Assembly: GCA_947305245.1 (NCBI GenBank)
Contig: CAMZDG010000008.1
Coordinates: 36,026-100,025 of the forward strand
Reading direction: 5' to 3'
From: an uncultured Lachnospiraceae bacterium
GTDB taxonomy: Bacteria; Bacillota; Clostridia; Lachnospirales; Lachnospiraceae
DNA length: 64,000 nucleotides
The notes beneath the pieces are model-generated. The model worked only from the letters and a program-made list of their open reading frames with translations. It was not told the DNA's origin and ran no database searches. Of this stretch, positions 34,046-43,451 are shown piece after piece (within the stretch, counting starts at the first letter, position 1; each line of letters opens with the position of its first letter). The position numbers and the translations under genes are program-made.

Positions 34046-34786
34046 ATGAGCGTGAATTATAAGATGATCCTACAATATGACGGCAGCCGGTTTTATGGCT
34101 GGGAGCATCAGCCGGGGCAGGAGATGACCATTCAGGGGAAGCTGGAGTCGGTGCTGTCTCTCATGGTGGGAGAACCGGTTGAGGTGATCGGCGCGGGCCG
34201 CACGGACGCAGGAGTTCACGCCCGGGGCATGGTGGCCAACGCGAGATTTACCACGGACAAAACCGTGGAAGAGATCCGTGATTATATGAATCAATACCTG
34301 CCGGACGACATTTGCGTCCGCGACGTGCGCATCGCGGCAGAAGGCTTTCACAGCCGCTATAAGGCGCAGGGCAAGACCTATCAGTACACCTGCTACGTCG
34401 GTGAGACAAAGCCCGTGTTCGACCGGAAATATGTTTACGTGCTGGAGGACGTGCCGAACGTGGCAGCCATGCGAAAGGCAGCGGAATATCTGATGGGAAC
34501 GCATGACTTTGCAAGCTTTTGCGGCAATCCCAGAATGAAGAAATCCACCGTCCGCATGGTGGACCGCATTGACATAGAATTAAACGGCGACTATCTTCGC
34601 CTGACCTATCATGGCTCTGGTTTCTTACAGTACATGGTGCGCATTCTGACCGGTACCCTGCTGGAGGTCGGCTTCGGTCAAAGGGATCCCGAATCCATTC
34701 CGGAGCTCATCGAGGCAAAGAACCGATCCCTCGCAGGCCCCACGGCTCCCGCGAAGGGGCTGTGCCTGTTAAAGGTGGATTATTAA
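34046..34786 (+). CDS. truA: tRNA pseudouridine(38-40) synthase
   Basis: The protein has 246 residues. The catalytic aspartate lies in GRTDAGVHA. Start YDGSRFYGWEHQP and the C-terminal HGSGFLQYMVRILTGTLLEVG segment are typical of TruA. It isomerises uridines 38-40 of the anticodon arm of many tRNAs. The ATG at 34046 follows AAAGGAGTTTTAC. Confidence 0.97.
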   Translation: MSVNYKMILQYDGSRFYGWEHQPGQEMTIQGKLESVLSLMVGEPVEVIGAGRTDAGVHARGMVANARFTTDKTVEEIRDYMNQYLPDDICVRDVRIAAEGFHSRYKAQGKTYQYTCYVGETKPVFDRKYVYVLEDVPNVAAMRKAAEYLMGTHDFASFCGNPRMKKSTVRMVDRIDIELNGDYLRLTYHGSGFLQYMVRILTGTLLEVGFGQRDPESIPELIEAKNRSLAGPTAPAKGLCLLKVDY

Positions 34787-34847
34787 GGGACGAACGCTCC
34801 GCCATCGTACTTATGTGGAGAACAGTGAGCAGAGGAAGCTACAGAGC

Positions 34848-36203
34848 ATGGACAATATGAATCTATTCGATTATATGAGAAATACGAGGATGGAGAAGGA
34901 ATCTCCCCTTGCGGCGAGGATGCGCCCTAAGACCCTGGATGAGGTCGTTGGGCAGGAGCACGTGATCGGGAAGGACAAGCTCCTTTACCGCGCCATCGCG
35001 GCGGACAAGATCAGTTCCATCATCTTTTACGGCCCGCCCGGAACCGGAAAGACGACGCTGGCCAAGGTGATCGCGAACACGACCAGTGCCACCTTTACGC
35101 AGATCAATGCCACCGTGGCAGGCAAGAAGGACATGGAAGAGGTGGTGGAGAAGGCGAAGCAGGAGCAGGGCATGTACGGCCGCCGCACCATCCTGTTCAT
35201 CGATGAGATCCACCGGTTCAACAAGGGGCAGCAGGATTACCTCCTTCCCTTTGTCGAGGACGGCACGATCATCCTGATCGGCGCCACCACGGAGAATCCA
35301 TATTTTGAAGTGAACGGGGCATTGCTCTCCAGATCCATTATCTTTGAGTTAAAGCCCCTGTCGCAGGAGAACGTTCAGACCTTGATCGAGAAGGCCGTTT
35401 ATGACAAAGAGCGGGGCATGGGAGCCTATGACGCGGTCATTGACGAGGACGCGAAGGAGTTCCTCGCGGACCTCTCCGGCGGAGATGCAAGGCACGCGCT
35501 GAACGCCGTGGAGCTCGGCATTATGACGACGCCGCGCGCTGAGGACGGTAAGATCCATATCACGCTGGAGGTCGCGCAGGAATGCATTCAGAAGCGCGTG
35601 ATGCGTTATGATAAGAATGGGGACAATCATTATGACGTGATCTCCGCCTTCATCAAGAGCATGCGGGGGTCGGATCCCGATGCGGCCCTCTATTATCTGG
35701 CGAGGATGCTTTCTTCGGGAGAGGACGTCAAATTCATTGCGCGAAGGATCATGATCTGTGCGTCGGAGGACGTGGGGAATGCGGATCCGCAGGCGCTGGT
35801 GGTGGCAGTGAATGCATCGGCGGCCGTGGAGCGGATCGGAATGCCGGAGGCACAACTGATCCTGGCGCAGGCGGTTTCTTACGTGGCCTGCGCGCCGAAG
35901 AGCAATGCGGCCTGCGGGATATTCGCGGCCATGCAGGAGGTGGAGCGGACGGGGAATCTTCCGATCCCGACACACCTGCAGGACGCACATTATAAAGGAG
36001 CGGCGAAATTGGGACACGGAACGGGTTATAAATATGCACATGATTATCCGAATCATTACGTGGATCAGCAGTATCTCCCGTATGAATTAAACGGAAAAGA
36101 GTTTTATCAGCCTTCCGGCAATGGATATGAGGTCAAGATCCGGGAACACATGAAGAAGATCAAGGCGGAAGCCGCTAAGAAGCCGAAGGAAGAGAAAGAG
36201 TAA
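34848..36203 (+). CDS. rarA: Replication-associated recombination protein A (RarA/MgsA) AAA+ ATPase
   Basis: The protein has about 451 residues from ATG 34848; the frame extends to GTG 34815, but the only ribosome-like site (AGAGGAAG) serves 34848. The clamp-loader-like AAA+ core has PKTLDEVVGQEHV, Walker A GPPGTGKTT, Walker B ILFIDEIHRFNKGQQD and sensor 1 ATTENP. The C-terminal tetramerisation domain holds IKSMRGSDPDAALYYLARML. RarA acts at stalled replication forks. It lies 61 bases after truA with no terminator between, so the two are probably co-transcribed. Confidence 0.95.
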   Translation: MDNMNLFDYMRNTRMEKESPLAARMRPKTLDEVVGQEHVIGKDKLLYRAIAADKISSIIFYGPPGTGKTTLAKVIANTTSATFTQINATVAGKKDMEEVVEKAKQEQGMYGRRTILFIDEIHRFNKGQQDYLLPFVEDGTIILIGATTENPYFEVNGALLSRSIIFELKPLSQENVQTLIEKAVYDKERGMGAYDAVIDEDAKEFLADLSGGDARHALNAVELGIMTTPRAEDGKIHITLEVAQECIQKRVMRYDKNGDNHYDVISAFIKSMRGSDPDAALYYLARMLSSGEDVKFIARRIMICASEDVGNADPQALVVAVNASAAVERIGMPEAQLILAQAVSYVACAPKSNAACGIFAAMQEVERTGNLPIPTHLQDAHYKGAAKLGHGTGYKYAHDYPNHYVDQQYLPYELNGKEFYQPSGNGYEVKIREHMKKIKAEAAKKPKEEKE

Positions 36204-36257
36204 AGAACGGAAGCGATCAAGAAGCCCAGGAAAGACTGATCAAAAGAGAGACTGAGT

Positions 36258-36287
36258 AAAAGAAAAGGCGGTGAGTTTTCACCGCCT
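36258..36287 (-). terminator. Terminator of the malic enzyme-DUF4364 operon (minus strand)
   Basis: A 9-bp stem AGGCGGTGA / TCACCGCCT with a 4-nt loop overlaps the DUF4364 stop codon. On the minus strand it is followed by TTTTCTTTT. Confidence 0.85.
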
Positions 36288-36801
36288 AAAATAATGCCTT
36301 TGTAACATATTGATAAATTTCCTGGTTCTTCTTTTGCCAGTTGTCGCAGACGTTTTCCGCCATTTCCCTGGTGGGGACGGAGAGCGTCAGGTCGATGAGC
36401 GAGATGCCTCGATCCTTCGCCACGAGGCGAGCTTCAAACTCGCCGCTGGTGGCTTTATAATAATCTGCGAGCACGGACACCTCATTTCGCAGGTCGAACT
36501 CCTTTTCCTGAAAATAAGTTTTGACGTCCGTCTTGATGGCGTCTCCGATACGGTTTTCGAAGAATCGCAGGGTCTCCTTTCCCTCCGTGGTGATGGAGAG
36601 ATGCGTCCTGTTGCGGATGGACTGCGAGGAGATCATGCCGGCAGCCGTCAGCTCGCTGATCACGGTCTGCAGGGTGAGGAAGTTCGTATATTCCTTCTCC
36701 AGCATGAAATCGCTGATCTGCGCGCCCGTCATGGGAAAGTTCACACGATCGAGCATGTAAAGTACGATCAATTTATAAAGCATCAAAGGATCTTGTACCA
36801 T
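36286..36801 (-). CDS. DUF4364 family protein, winged-helix type
   Basis: The protein has 171 residues. About 10-90 read as a PadR-like winged helix (MLYKLIVLYMLDRVNFPMTGAQISDFMLE, TLQTVISELTAAGMISSQ, THLSITTEGKETLRFFE), followed by a mixed alpha/beta half with LVAKDRGISLIDLTLSVPT. DUF4364 proteins are widespread in Clostridia; they may act as regulators, but the role is not established. The start has GAGG six bases upstream and lies 16 bases after malic enzyme, so the two are co-transcribed. Confidence 0.85.
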   Translation of the reverse strand: MVQDPLMLYKLIVLYMLDRVNFPMTGAQISDFMLEKEYTNFLTLQTVISELTAAGMISSQSIRNRTHLSITTEGKETLRFFENRIGDAIKTDVKTYFQEKEFDLRNEVSVLADYYKATSGEFEARLVAKDRGISLIDLTLSVPTREMAENVCDNWQKKNQEIYQYVTKALF

Positions 36802-36817
36802 GCATTACCTCACGAGC

Positions 36818-37972
36818 TTATCTCTTGATGTGACTCTTTACCGCCTCTGCTACAAGGTCTGCAACCTTGGGATTGAAAGCTTCGGGCATTACGTTGTCCT
36901 CGGAGAGCTCCTCCTCGGGAACAAGGCTTGCGATGGCAAGTGCAGCAGCGAGCTTCATCTCTTCGGTGATCTGCGGTGCGCGGCCTTCCAGAGCGCCCTT
37001 GAAGATGCCAGGGAATGCAACCACGTTGTTGACCTGGTTGGGGAAGTCACTTCTTCCGGTGCCGACAACCCTTGCGCCTGCAGCCTTTGCGATGTCAGGC
37101 ATGATCTCGGGAACGGGGTTCGAGAGCGCGAAAATGATCGCGTCGCGGTTCATGCTCTTTACCATCTCAGCGGTTACGACGCCGGGAGCGGATACGCCGA
37201 CGAAGATGTCTGCGCCCTTCATTGCATCGGCAAGGGAGCCATCCAGACCATCCAGGTTGGTCACCTCTGCCATCTGCTTCTTGATCCAGTTCAGGTTGGT
37301 TCTGTTCTTGGAGATGATGCCAGTGGTGTCACAGATGGTGATATAAGGGAAACCATAGGAGAGCAGCAGCTTGGAAATAGCGATGCCGGCGCTTCCCGCA
37401 CCATTGATGACAATGCGGCAGTCCTCTTTCTTCTTGCCAACGACCTTCAGGGAATTGATGATGCCGGCCAGAACCACGATGGCGGTGCCGTGCTGATCAT
37501 CATGGAACACGGGGATGTTCAGGGTTGCCTTCAGTCTCTCCTCGATCTCAAAGCATCTGGGAGCGCTGATATCCTCAAGGTTGATTCCGCCATAGCTGGG
37601 TGCCAGCCAGGTCACTGCCTTGATGATCTCTTCGGTGTCCTGGGTGTCCAGACAGATGGGAACGGCATTCACGCCGCCGAATTCCTTAAAGAGAACGGCC
37701 TTGCCTTCCATAACGGGCATTGCCGCATAAGGTCCAATGTTTCCAAGTCCCAGAACGGCGCTTCCGTCGGAGACTACGGCGATGGTGTTCGCCTTCATGG
37801 TATAAGTATAAGCGGCCTCGGGATCCTTTGCGATCACCTTACAGGGCTCCGCCACGCCGGGCGTATACGCGATCGCCAGGTCTTCCCTGGTTTTTACGGG
37901 AGCCTTGGAGACGGTCTCGATCTTGCCCTGCCATTCTTTATGCATCATCATTGCCTTTTCATTTGTCGTCAT
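36818..37972 (-). CDS. NAD(P)-dependent malic enzyme
   Basis: The protein has 384 residues from the ATG ending at 37972 (GAGG seven bases upstream); a 16-residue upstream extension lacks a ribosome site. Malic N-domain with catalytic Tyr in [11 protein letters not shown] and Lys in the [22 protein letters not shown] region, metal site [16 protein letters not shown], and Rossmann domain with [16 protein letters not shown]. It is the short bacterial form without a phosphotransacetylase domain. It oxidatively decarboxylates malate to pyruvate. It leads the operon with DUF4364. Confidence 0.95.
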   Translation of the reverse strand: MTTNEKAMMMHKEWQGKIETVSKAPVKTREDLAIAYTPGVAEPCKVIAKDPEAAYTYTMKANTIAVVSDGSAVLGLGNIGPYAAMPVMEGKAVLFKEFGGVNAVPICLDTQDTEEIIKAVTWLAPSYGGINLEDISAPRCFEIEERLKATLNIPVFHDDQHGTAIVVLAGIINSLKVVGKKKEDCRIVINGAGSAGIAISKLLLSYGFPYITICDTTGIISKNRTNLNWIKKQMAEVTNLDGLDGSLADAMKGADIFVGVSAPGVVTAEMVKSMNRDAIIFALSNPVPEIMPDIAKAAGARVVGTGRSDFPNQVNNVVAFPGIFKGALEGRAPQITEEMKLAAALAIASLVPEEELSEDNVMPEAFNPKVADLVAEAVKSHIKR

Positions 37973-38032
37973 AAAACAACCTCTTTTCTTTCTTATTGTG
38001 TCGTCTTTGTTTCCCCACAAAAAACTGTATAT

Positions 38033-38061
38033 AGTATAGCCTAAGAAAAATGAACTTTCAA
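38033..38061 (-). promoter_or_regulatory. Sigma-A promoter of the malic enzyme operon (minus strand)
   Basis: On the minus strand: TTGAAA (38061-38056), a 17-bp spacer and TATACT (38038-38033). Confidence 0.8.
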
Positions 38062-38105
38062 GTCTGATTCAAGCCGCAGAAAAATATTTTTGAGTTTTTG
38101 ACAAA

Positions 38106-38135
38106 TTGTACTTCCCTTTTTTCTGATTTTATATT
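38106..38135 (+). promoter_or_regulatory. Possible promoter of rho
   Basis: TTGTAC (38106-38111), an 18-bp spacer and TATATT (38130-38135), leaving a leader of about 180 bases. The match is moderate. The region 37973-38321 otherwise holds only this and the divergent malic enzyme promoter. Confidence 0.45.
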
Positions 38136-38321
38136 ACAATCGTATGGAAAGTTGTAATAGAAATTGTTTTACCATGTCCCGATACTCTTATTATAAATCC
38201 CAGACAATCATTTGAATAAAACGAGCTGATCACAGGACTTGACGGCGCCGTGCGTTCGGTTATGTCAAGTTCAGTCACAGTGTTTTTTGTGTTGGGACGA
38301 TTTTCAAAACAGGAGGTTTTC

Positions 38322-39983
38322 ATGAGAGAAAAATACGAATCACTTCCGCTGACCGTATTAAGGGATCTTGCAAAGGCAAGGGGGCTGAAGGGGACTTCCA
38401 CGATGAAGAAGGCAGAAGTCGTGGAGGCCATGTTGGAAGAAGATGAGAGATTAAAAAAGCTCGAGGAGAAGAAGGCGGCAGCTGCCCAGCCGGCGTCAAA
38501 GCCTGCAACGCAGACGAACGCACAGGCTGCACCTGCAGCGCCTAAGTCCGCAGTGCAGATGAATACGCAGGCCGCGCCTAAGCCCGCAACGGCGACGAAT
38601 GCACAAGCAGCGCCTGCTTCGCCTAGGACCGCGGCGACGAATACGCAGACGGCTCCTGTGATGCCCAGGCCTGCAGCGGTGACGAATGCACAGACGGCGC
38701 CAAGACCTGCTGCTCCCGCGGCGGCAAAACCCGCGACGGCACAGGCTCCCGCGCAGCAGGCGCAGACGGCTCCCGTCCAGGGCGGTGCGCAGGATGCGTC
38801 GAAGCTAAACCGCGCTAATGAAGTGTATGACGCCAATCAGTTCCCTGCGGAGCTCGACAGCGGCATCGAGGCATATGGCATTCTCGAGGTCATGCCGGAC
38901 GGCTATGGCTTCATCCGCGGCGAGAATTATCTCCCCGGCGAGAATGACGTCTACGTGGCACCCAGCCAGATCCGCCGTTTCGGCTTAAAGACCGGAGACA
39001 TTCTCCGCGGAAACAAGCGGATCAAGACGCAGCAGGAGAAGTTCAGCGCGCTGCTCTACGTGCGGACCATCAACGGGTATACGCCTGAGGAATCCGCAAA
39101 GCGCAAGGACTTTAGCGACATGACGCCCATTTTCCCGGACAAGAGGATCAAGTTAGAGACGCCGGGATGCAGCGTGGCAATGCGCGTGATGGATCTGGTC
39201 AGCCCCGTCGGCAAGGGCCAAAGAGGCATGATCGTGTCACCCCCGAAGGCTGGTAAGACCACACTCCTCAAGGAGGTGGCGAAGTCCATTCTCCGCAATA
39301 ATCCGAAGACCTATATGATCATCCTGCTCATTGACGAGCGTCCCGAGGAAGTGACGGACATCCGTGAGGCCATCATCGGTGAGAACGTGGAGGTCATCTA
39401 TTCCACCTTTGACGAGCTTCCGGAGCATCATAAGAGAGTGTCCGAGATGGCCATCGAGCGCGCAAAGCGTCTGGTGGAGCATAAGGAGGACGTGGTGATC
39501 CTGCTCGACAGCATCACGCGTCTGACGAGAGCGTATAACCAGGTGGTTCCCCCCAGCGGAAGAACCCTTTCCGGCGGTCTTGACCCGTCGGCGCTCCACA
39601 TGCCGAAGCGCTTCTTTGGCGCGGCGAGAAACATGCGCGAGGGCGGCAGCCTGACCATTCTTGCCACGGCCCTGGTGGACACGGGAAGCAAGATGGACGA
39701 CGTGGTGTACGAGGAATTTAAGGGCACTGGCAACATGGAAATGGTGCTTGACAGAAAGCTTTCCGAGAAGAGGATCTTCCCCGCCATCGACCTTGCAAAG
39801 TCCGGCACGAGAAGAGAGGACTTGCTCCTGAATTCGGAGGAGCTCGAAGCGATCAACGTCATGAGGAAGGCATTAAACGGCTTAAAGCCGGATGAGGCGA
39901 CAGACCGGATCCTTGACATGTTCGCGCGGACCAAGAATAATACCGAGTTCGTGCAGATGGTAAAAAAGAATAAATTCATCTAA
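38322..39983 (+). CDS. rho: Transcription termination factor Rho with long disordered insert
   Basis: The protein has 553 residues from ATG 38322 (ACAGGAGGTTTTC); the frame extends upstream without a ribosome site. The N-terminal Rho_N helices (1-48, SLPLTVLRDLAKARGLKG) are followed by an Ala/Pro/Gln/Asn/Thr-rich insert (about 51-165) containing five copies of a (T/M)N(A/T)Q(A/T)AP motif. Then come the RNA-binding cold-shock domain (YGFIRGENYLPGENDVYV) and the RecA-type ATPase: Walker A PPKAGKTTLL, IDERPEEVTDI, Walker B VVILLDSITRLTRAYN. Rho ends untranslated transcripts. Inserts of this kind are known in some Clostridia and Bacteroidota Rho proteins and can promote condensation; that role is inferred here. 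Confidence 0.97.
   Translation: MREKYESLPLTVLRDLAKARGLKGTSTMKKAEVVEAMLEEDERLKKLEEKKAAAAQPASKPATQTNAQAAPAAPKSAVQMNTQAAPKPATATNAQAAPASPRTAATNTQTAPVMPRPAAVTNAQTAPRPAAPAAAKPATAQAPAQQAQTAPVQGGAQDASKLNRANEVYDANQFPAELDSGIEAYGILEVMPDGYGFIRGENYLPGENDVYVAPSQIRRFGLKTGDILRGNKRIKTQQEKFSALLYVRTINGYTPEESAKRKDFSDMTPIFPDKRIKLETPGCSVAMRVMDLVSPVGKGQRGMIVSPPKAGKTTLLKEVAKSILRNNPKTYMIILLIDERPEEVTDIREAIIGENVEVIYSTFDELPEHHKRVSEMAIERAKRLVEHKEDVVILLDSITRLTRAYNQVVPPSGRTLSGGLDPSALHMPKRFFGAARNMREGGSLTILATALVDTGSKMDDVVYEEFKGTGNMEMVLDRKLSEKRIFPAIDLAKSGTRREDLLLNSEELEAINVMRKALNGLKPDEATDRILDMFARTKNNTEFVQMVKKNKFI
38472..38816 (+). repeat. Repeat-coded disordered segment inside rho
   Basis: The stretch codes for rho residues 51-165. 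The heptad-like word NAQAAP/NTQTAP recurs at about residues 66, 81, 93, 107 and 122. The composition is almost only Ala, Pro, Thr, Gln, Asn, Lys. Confidence 0.85.
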
Positions 39984-40038
39984 AAAATCCTTTGGTTTTG
40001 CGGGAATTTAAGATTTTTAAGATTTTTTCATTTACCTC

Positions 40039-40067
40039 TTGCAAGAAGAAAAAACCTGTGTTACAAT
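40039..40067 (+). promoter_or_regulatory. Sigma-A promoter of rpmE
   Basis: TTGCAA (40039-40044), a 17-bp spacer and TACAAT (40062-40067), about 75 bases before rpmE. Confidence 0.8.
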
Positions 40068-40143
40068 AACAACGCTGTTTGTGGTTCCATAAGCAGTGCG
40101 GATGAGAACGAATAATAACCATTTTAATAGAGAGGTGATAGAG

Positions 40144-40344
40144 ATGAAAGAAGGAATCCATCCCGCATACTACCAGGCAACCGTTACCTGTAACTGCGGT
40201 AACACTTTTGTTACCGGATCCACCAAGAAGGAGATCCACGTGGAGGTTTGCTCCAAGTGCCACTCATTCTACACGGGTCAGCAGAAGACTGCAAGAACTG
40301 ATGGACGTATTGATAAGTTCAATAGAAAGTACGGCGTTAAATAA
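40144..40344 (+). CDS. rpmE: 50S ribosomal protein L31, zinc-binding type
   Basis: The protein has 66 residues from ATG 40144 (AGAGAGGTGATAGAG). It begins [19 protein letters not shown] and carries the four-cysteine type zinc ligands (CNC...CSKC), so it is the C+ form of L31. The gene order rho-rpmE-yqhQ-prmC-prfA is typical of Clostridia. It lies on the 50S surface at the inter-subunit bridge. Confidence 0.98.
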   Translation: MKEGIHPAYYQATVTCNCGNTFVTGSTKKEIHVEVCSKCHSFYTGQQKTARTDGRIDKFNRKYGVK

Positions 40345-40407
40345 TGCAGCGAAGCCCGGAAAACTGTGTATCGGTTTTCCGGGAATTTTTTTAGTGAGGT
40401 ATCTCGC

Positions 40408-41370
40408 ATGGCTAAGATCAAAAAGCATTACTCAGGCATTGGCGGACAGGCAGTGCTCGAAGGCGTGATGATGAAAAATGAAGAGAAATATGCCGTGGCC
40501 GTTCGAAAGCCCAGCGGTGAGATCGCCGTTGAGGTGGAGAATTACCAGGGATTGCTTCACGGGAGTAAGATCCTGGAAGTGCCGTTCCTGCGCGGCGTGT
40601 TCAACTTTATCAATTCCCTCGTGCTCGGCACGAAGGCGCTCAATTACTCGGCATCCTTCTATGAGGAGGATGAGGAGAATACCTTGGTGGACAAGGCACT
40701 GGACAAGGTTTCCGGAGGAAATGGAGAGAAGGTGCTCTCCGTCATCATCACCTTGTTATCCGTAGCGCTTGCCATTGGAATTTTCATCCTGTTACCTTAT
40801 TTCCTTTCTCGGTACTTTGAAGGGTTTGTACGCAACCGTTCCCTTCTGCTCATCATCGAGGGCGTGATCCGCATCGCATTGTTCCTTTTATATGCGGCTG
40901 CGATCAGCGCGATGAAGGACATCCGCAGATTATATCAGTATCACGGCGCGGAGCATAAATGCATCAATTGCATCGAGCGCGGCCGCGAGCTGACCGTGGA
41001 GAACGTGATGAAGTCCTCGAGATTTCATAAGCGCTGCGGCACCAGCTTTATCTTCTTTGTCCTCATCGTCAGCATTGTACTCTTTTTCTTTATACAAGTG
41101 GACAGTCCATGGCAGAGAGCGGGTCTGCGCATTTTGCTCATGCCCGTCGTGGCCGGCATTTCCTATGAATTGATCCGTCTTGCGGGGCGGTTCGATAATT
41201 TCTTTGTCAATCTCTTGTCCGCACCCGGGTTTTTGTTCCAGGAGATCACCACGAAGGAGCCGGACGAGGAGATGGTGGAGGTTGCCATCGCGTCGGTGAA
41301 TGCCGTGTTTGACTGGAGAGAGTATCTGACGAAGACCTTTGGGTATACTTGGGACGAGGAAGACGAATGA
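40408..41370 (+). CDS. yqhQ: DUF1385 family membrane protein YqhQ
   Basis: The protein has 320 residues from ATG 40408 (GTGAGG eight bases upstream). It opens with the family signature HYSGIGGQAVLEGVMMKN. About four hydrophobic segments lie at 105-180 and 215-260, and YQYHGAEHKCINCIERG carries the conserved His/Cys cluster. YqhQ-like proteins are widespread in Firmicutes and their biochemical role is not settled. The stop overlaps the prmC start by four bases (ATGA), a sign of coupled translation. Confidence 0.92.
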   Translation: MAKIKKHYSGIGGQAVLEGVMMKNEEKYAVAVRKPSGEIAVEVENYQGLLHGSKILEVPFLRGVFNFINSLVLGTKALNYSASFYEEDEENTLVDKALDKVSGGNGEKVLSVIITLLSVALAIGIFILLPYFLSRYFEGFVRNRSLLLIIEGVIRIALFLLYAAAISAMKDIRRLYQYHGAEHKCINCIERGRELTVENVMKSSRFHKRCGTSFIFFVLIVSIVLFFFIQVDSPWQRAGLRILLMPVVAGISYELIRLAGRFDNFFVNLLSAPGFLFQEITTKEPDEEMVEVAIASVNAVFDWREYLTKTFGYTWDEEDE

Positions 41371-42218
41371 CCTATCAGCAAATGATAACTCTTGGAAAAG
41401 AAAAGTTGCGGGAGGCCGGCGTGCCGGAGAGTGATCTGGACGCCCGGCTTCTTTTAGAATATGTCTGCGGCGTCAGCAGGAGCTTTCTTTTGGCGCACGG
41501 AGACGAGGAGGTCCCTGCAGGGCAGGAGGAGAGGTATCTGGAGCTCCTTCGGCGCCGCGGGAAGCGGATCCCCTTGCAGCATCTGACGGGAGAGCAGGAT
41601 TTCATGGGCCTCACCTTTACGGTGAATGAAAACGTACTGATCCCAAGGCAGGATACGGAGATCCTTGTAGAAGAGGTCCTAAAGGACATGCACGGCGGCT
41701 GTCGGATCCTGGATCTTTGCACGGGGAGCGGCTGCATTCTTATCAGCCTGCTCCGCTATTCCAACGGATGCCAGGGCGTTGGGGTCGACCTCTCGGAGGA
41801 AGCCCTTGGGGTGGCAAGGGAGAATGCGAAGACGCTCATCCCGGAGAGGGATTGCACGTTCCTGCAAGGCGATCTGTTTGCTCCCGTGGAAGGAAGGTTT
41901 GACTTACTCACGGCGAATCCGCCGTATATTCCCAGCGAGACGATCCGCGGACTCATGCCGGAGGTTCGGGATCATGAACCATGGATGGCGCTGGACGGCC
42001 TGGAGGACGGGCTGCATTTTTATCGAAGGATCATAGAGGAGTGTCCGCCGTACTTAAATGGCGGTGCGCAGGTCTTTTTCGAGATCGGTCATGACCAGGG
42101 AGAAGCGGTCATGGGTCTCATGAAGGAGGCCGGCTTTAAGGAGGTTAAGATCGTGAAGGATTATGCCGGATTAGACCGGGTGGTATGTGGCTTTTTCAAC
42201 CCAAAGGACGGATTGTAG
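41367..42218 (+). CDS. prmC: Peptide chain release factor N5-glutamine methyltransferase
   Basis: The protein has 283 residues starting at the ATGA overlap with yqhQ. The N-terminal helical domain (1-75) binds the release factor. The SAM-binding Rossmann fold has [15 protein letters not shown], and the catalytic NPPY is in [11 protein letters not shown]. PrmC methylates the Gln of the GGQ motif in RF1 and RF2. Its substrate RF1 is coded by the next gene. Confidence 0.97.
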   Translation: MTYQQMITLGKEKLREAGVPESDLDARLLLEYVCGVSRSFLLAHGDEEVPAGQEERYLELLRRRGKRIPLQHLTGEQDFMGLTFTVNENVLIPRQDTEILVEEVLKDMHGGCRILDLCTGSGCILISLLRYSNGCQGVGVDLSEEALGVARENAKTLIPERDCTFLQGDLFAPVEGRFDLLTANPPYIPSETIRGLMPEVRDHEPWMALDGLEDGLHFYRRIIEECPPYLNGGAQVFFEIGHDQGEAVMGLMKEAGFKEVKIVKDYAGLDRVVCGFFNPKDGL

Positions 42219-42292
42219 CCCTGGAAGCAGACATTGGTTACTCGTTGACAGTGTGCCCAAGGGCACGTTCCAAGGTTGAAAAGGTGATAGAT

Positions 42293-43372
42293 ATGTTTGA
42301 TAAGTTAGAGGATTTATTGATTCGATTTGAAGAGATCATGGGGGAGCTGAGTGAGCCCACCGTGACAAGCAATCCGGAGCGATTCCGGATGCTCATGAAG
42401 GAGCAGAGTGACCTGACTCCGATCGTAAATGCATATAAGGAATATAAAAAGTGCAAGCAGGACGTGGAGGATTCCCTTGCCATGCTTGATGAGGAGTCCG
42501 ATGAGGACATGCGCGAGATGATCAAGGAGACCTTGAATGACAGCAAGAAGCGCATTGAAGAGCTGGAGCAGCAGATGAAGATCTTGCTCCTTCCCAAGGA
42601 CCCCAACGATGAGAAGAACGTGATCGTGGAGATCCGCGCGGGCGCCGGCGGAGACGAGGCTGCCCTCTTTGCTGCGGAAATCTACCGCATGTACGTGCAT
42701 TATGCTGAGTCCCGCCGCTGGAAGGTGGAGACCATGAACGTGGATGAGATCGGCATTGGCGGCATGAAGGAAGTACAGTTCATGATCAACGGCCAGGGCG
42801 CGTATTCCGTGATGAAGTATGAGAGCGGCGTGCACCGCGTGCAGCGCGTTCCCGAGACGGAGAGCGGCGGAAGGATCCATACCTCCACCATCAGCGTGGC
42901 AGTGATGCCTGAGGTGGACGATGACATTGACATTGTGATCGAAGAGAAGGACATCCGCATCGACGTGATGCGTGCCTCCGGAAACGGCGGTCAGTGCGTC
43001 AACACGACGGACTCCGCAGTGCGCCTGACGCATTATCCCACGGGCATCGTGGTATACAGCCAGACGGAGAAGTCCCAGCTGCAGAATAAGGCTAAGGCCT
43101 TTGCCCTGCTGAAGGCGAAGCTGTATGACATCGAGATGCAGCAGCGTCATGACGCGGAGGCAGAGCTTCGTAAGAGCCAGATCGGCACGGGCGATCGCTC
43201 CGAGAAGATCCGTACCTATAATTTCCCGCAGGGAAGAGTGACGGATCACCGCATCGGCCTGACCATTTATAAGCTGGACAAGGTGATGAACGGAGACATT
43301 CAGGAGATCATTGACGCCTGTATCGCAGCCGACCAGGCGGCAAAGCTCAGCAAGATGAACGAGAGCGCATGA
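42293..43372 (+). CDS. prfA: Peptide chain release factor 1
   Basis: The protein has 359 residues from ATG 42293 (AAAAGGTGATAGAT); an in-frame extension to 42185 overlaps prmC and has no ribosome site. The catalytic GGQ occurs in [18 protein letters not shown], and the stop-codon-reading P-x-T tripeptide is PET in [21 protein letters not shown]1 recognises UAA and UAG. The residue after GGQ is Cys where many RF1 have His. It ends the rpmE-yqhQ-prmC-prfA group. Confidence 0.97.
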   Translation: MFDKLEDLLIRFEEIMGELSEPTVTSNPERFRMLMKEQSDLTPIVNAYKEYKKCKQDVEDSLAMLDEESDEDMREMIKETLNDSKKRIEELEQQMKILLLPKDPNDEKNVIVEIRAGAGGDEAALFAAEIYRMYVHYAESRRWKVETMNVDEIGIGGMKEVQFMINGQGAYSVMKYESGVHRVQRVPETESGGRIHTSTISVAVMPEVDDDIDIVIEEKDIRIDVMRASGNGGQCVNTTDSAVRLTHYPTGIVVYSQTEKSQLQNKAKAFALLKAKLYDIEMQQRHDAEAELRKSQIGTGDRSEKIRTYNFPQGRVTDHRIGLTIYKLDKVMNGDIQEIIDACIAADQAAKLSKMNESA

Positions 43373-43451
43373 GCGGCATGACTGCTTGGGCGTTATGACG
43401 CGGAAATGATGGAATAAGTGAGAAATCATACTGTTTTCGGGAGGTGCGATC

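Noticed and set aside
36800..38044. Plus-strand 414-codon frame over malic enzyme
   Set aside because: The minus strand codes a clear malic enzyme; the other frame has no family features.
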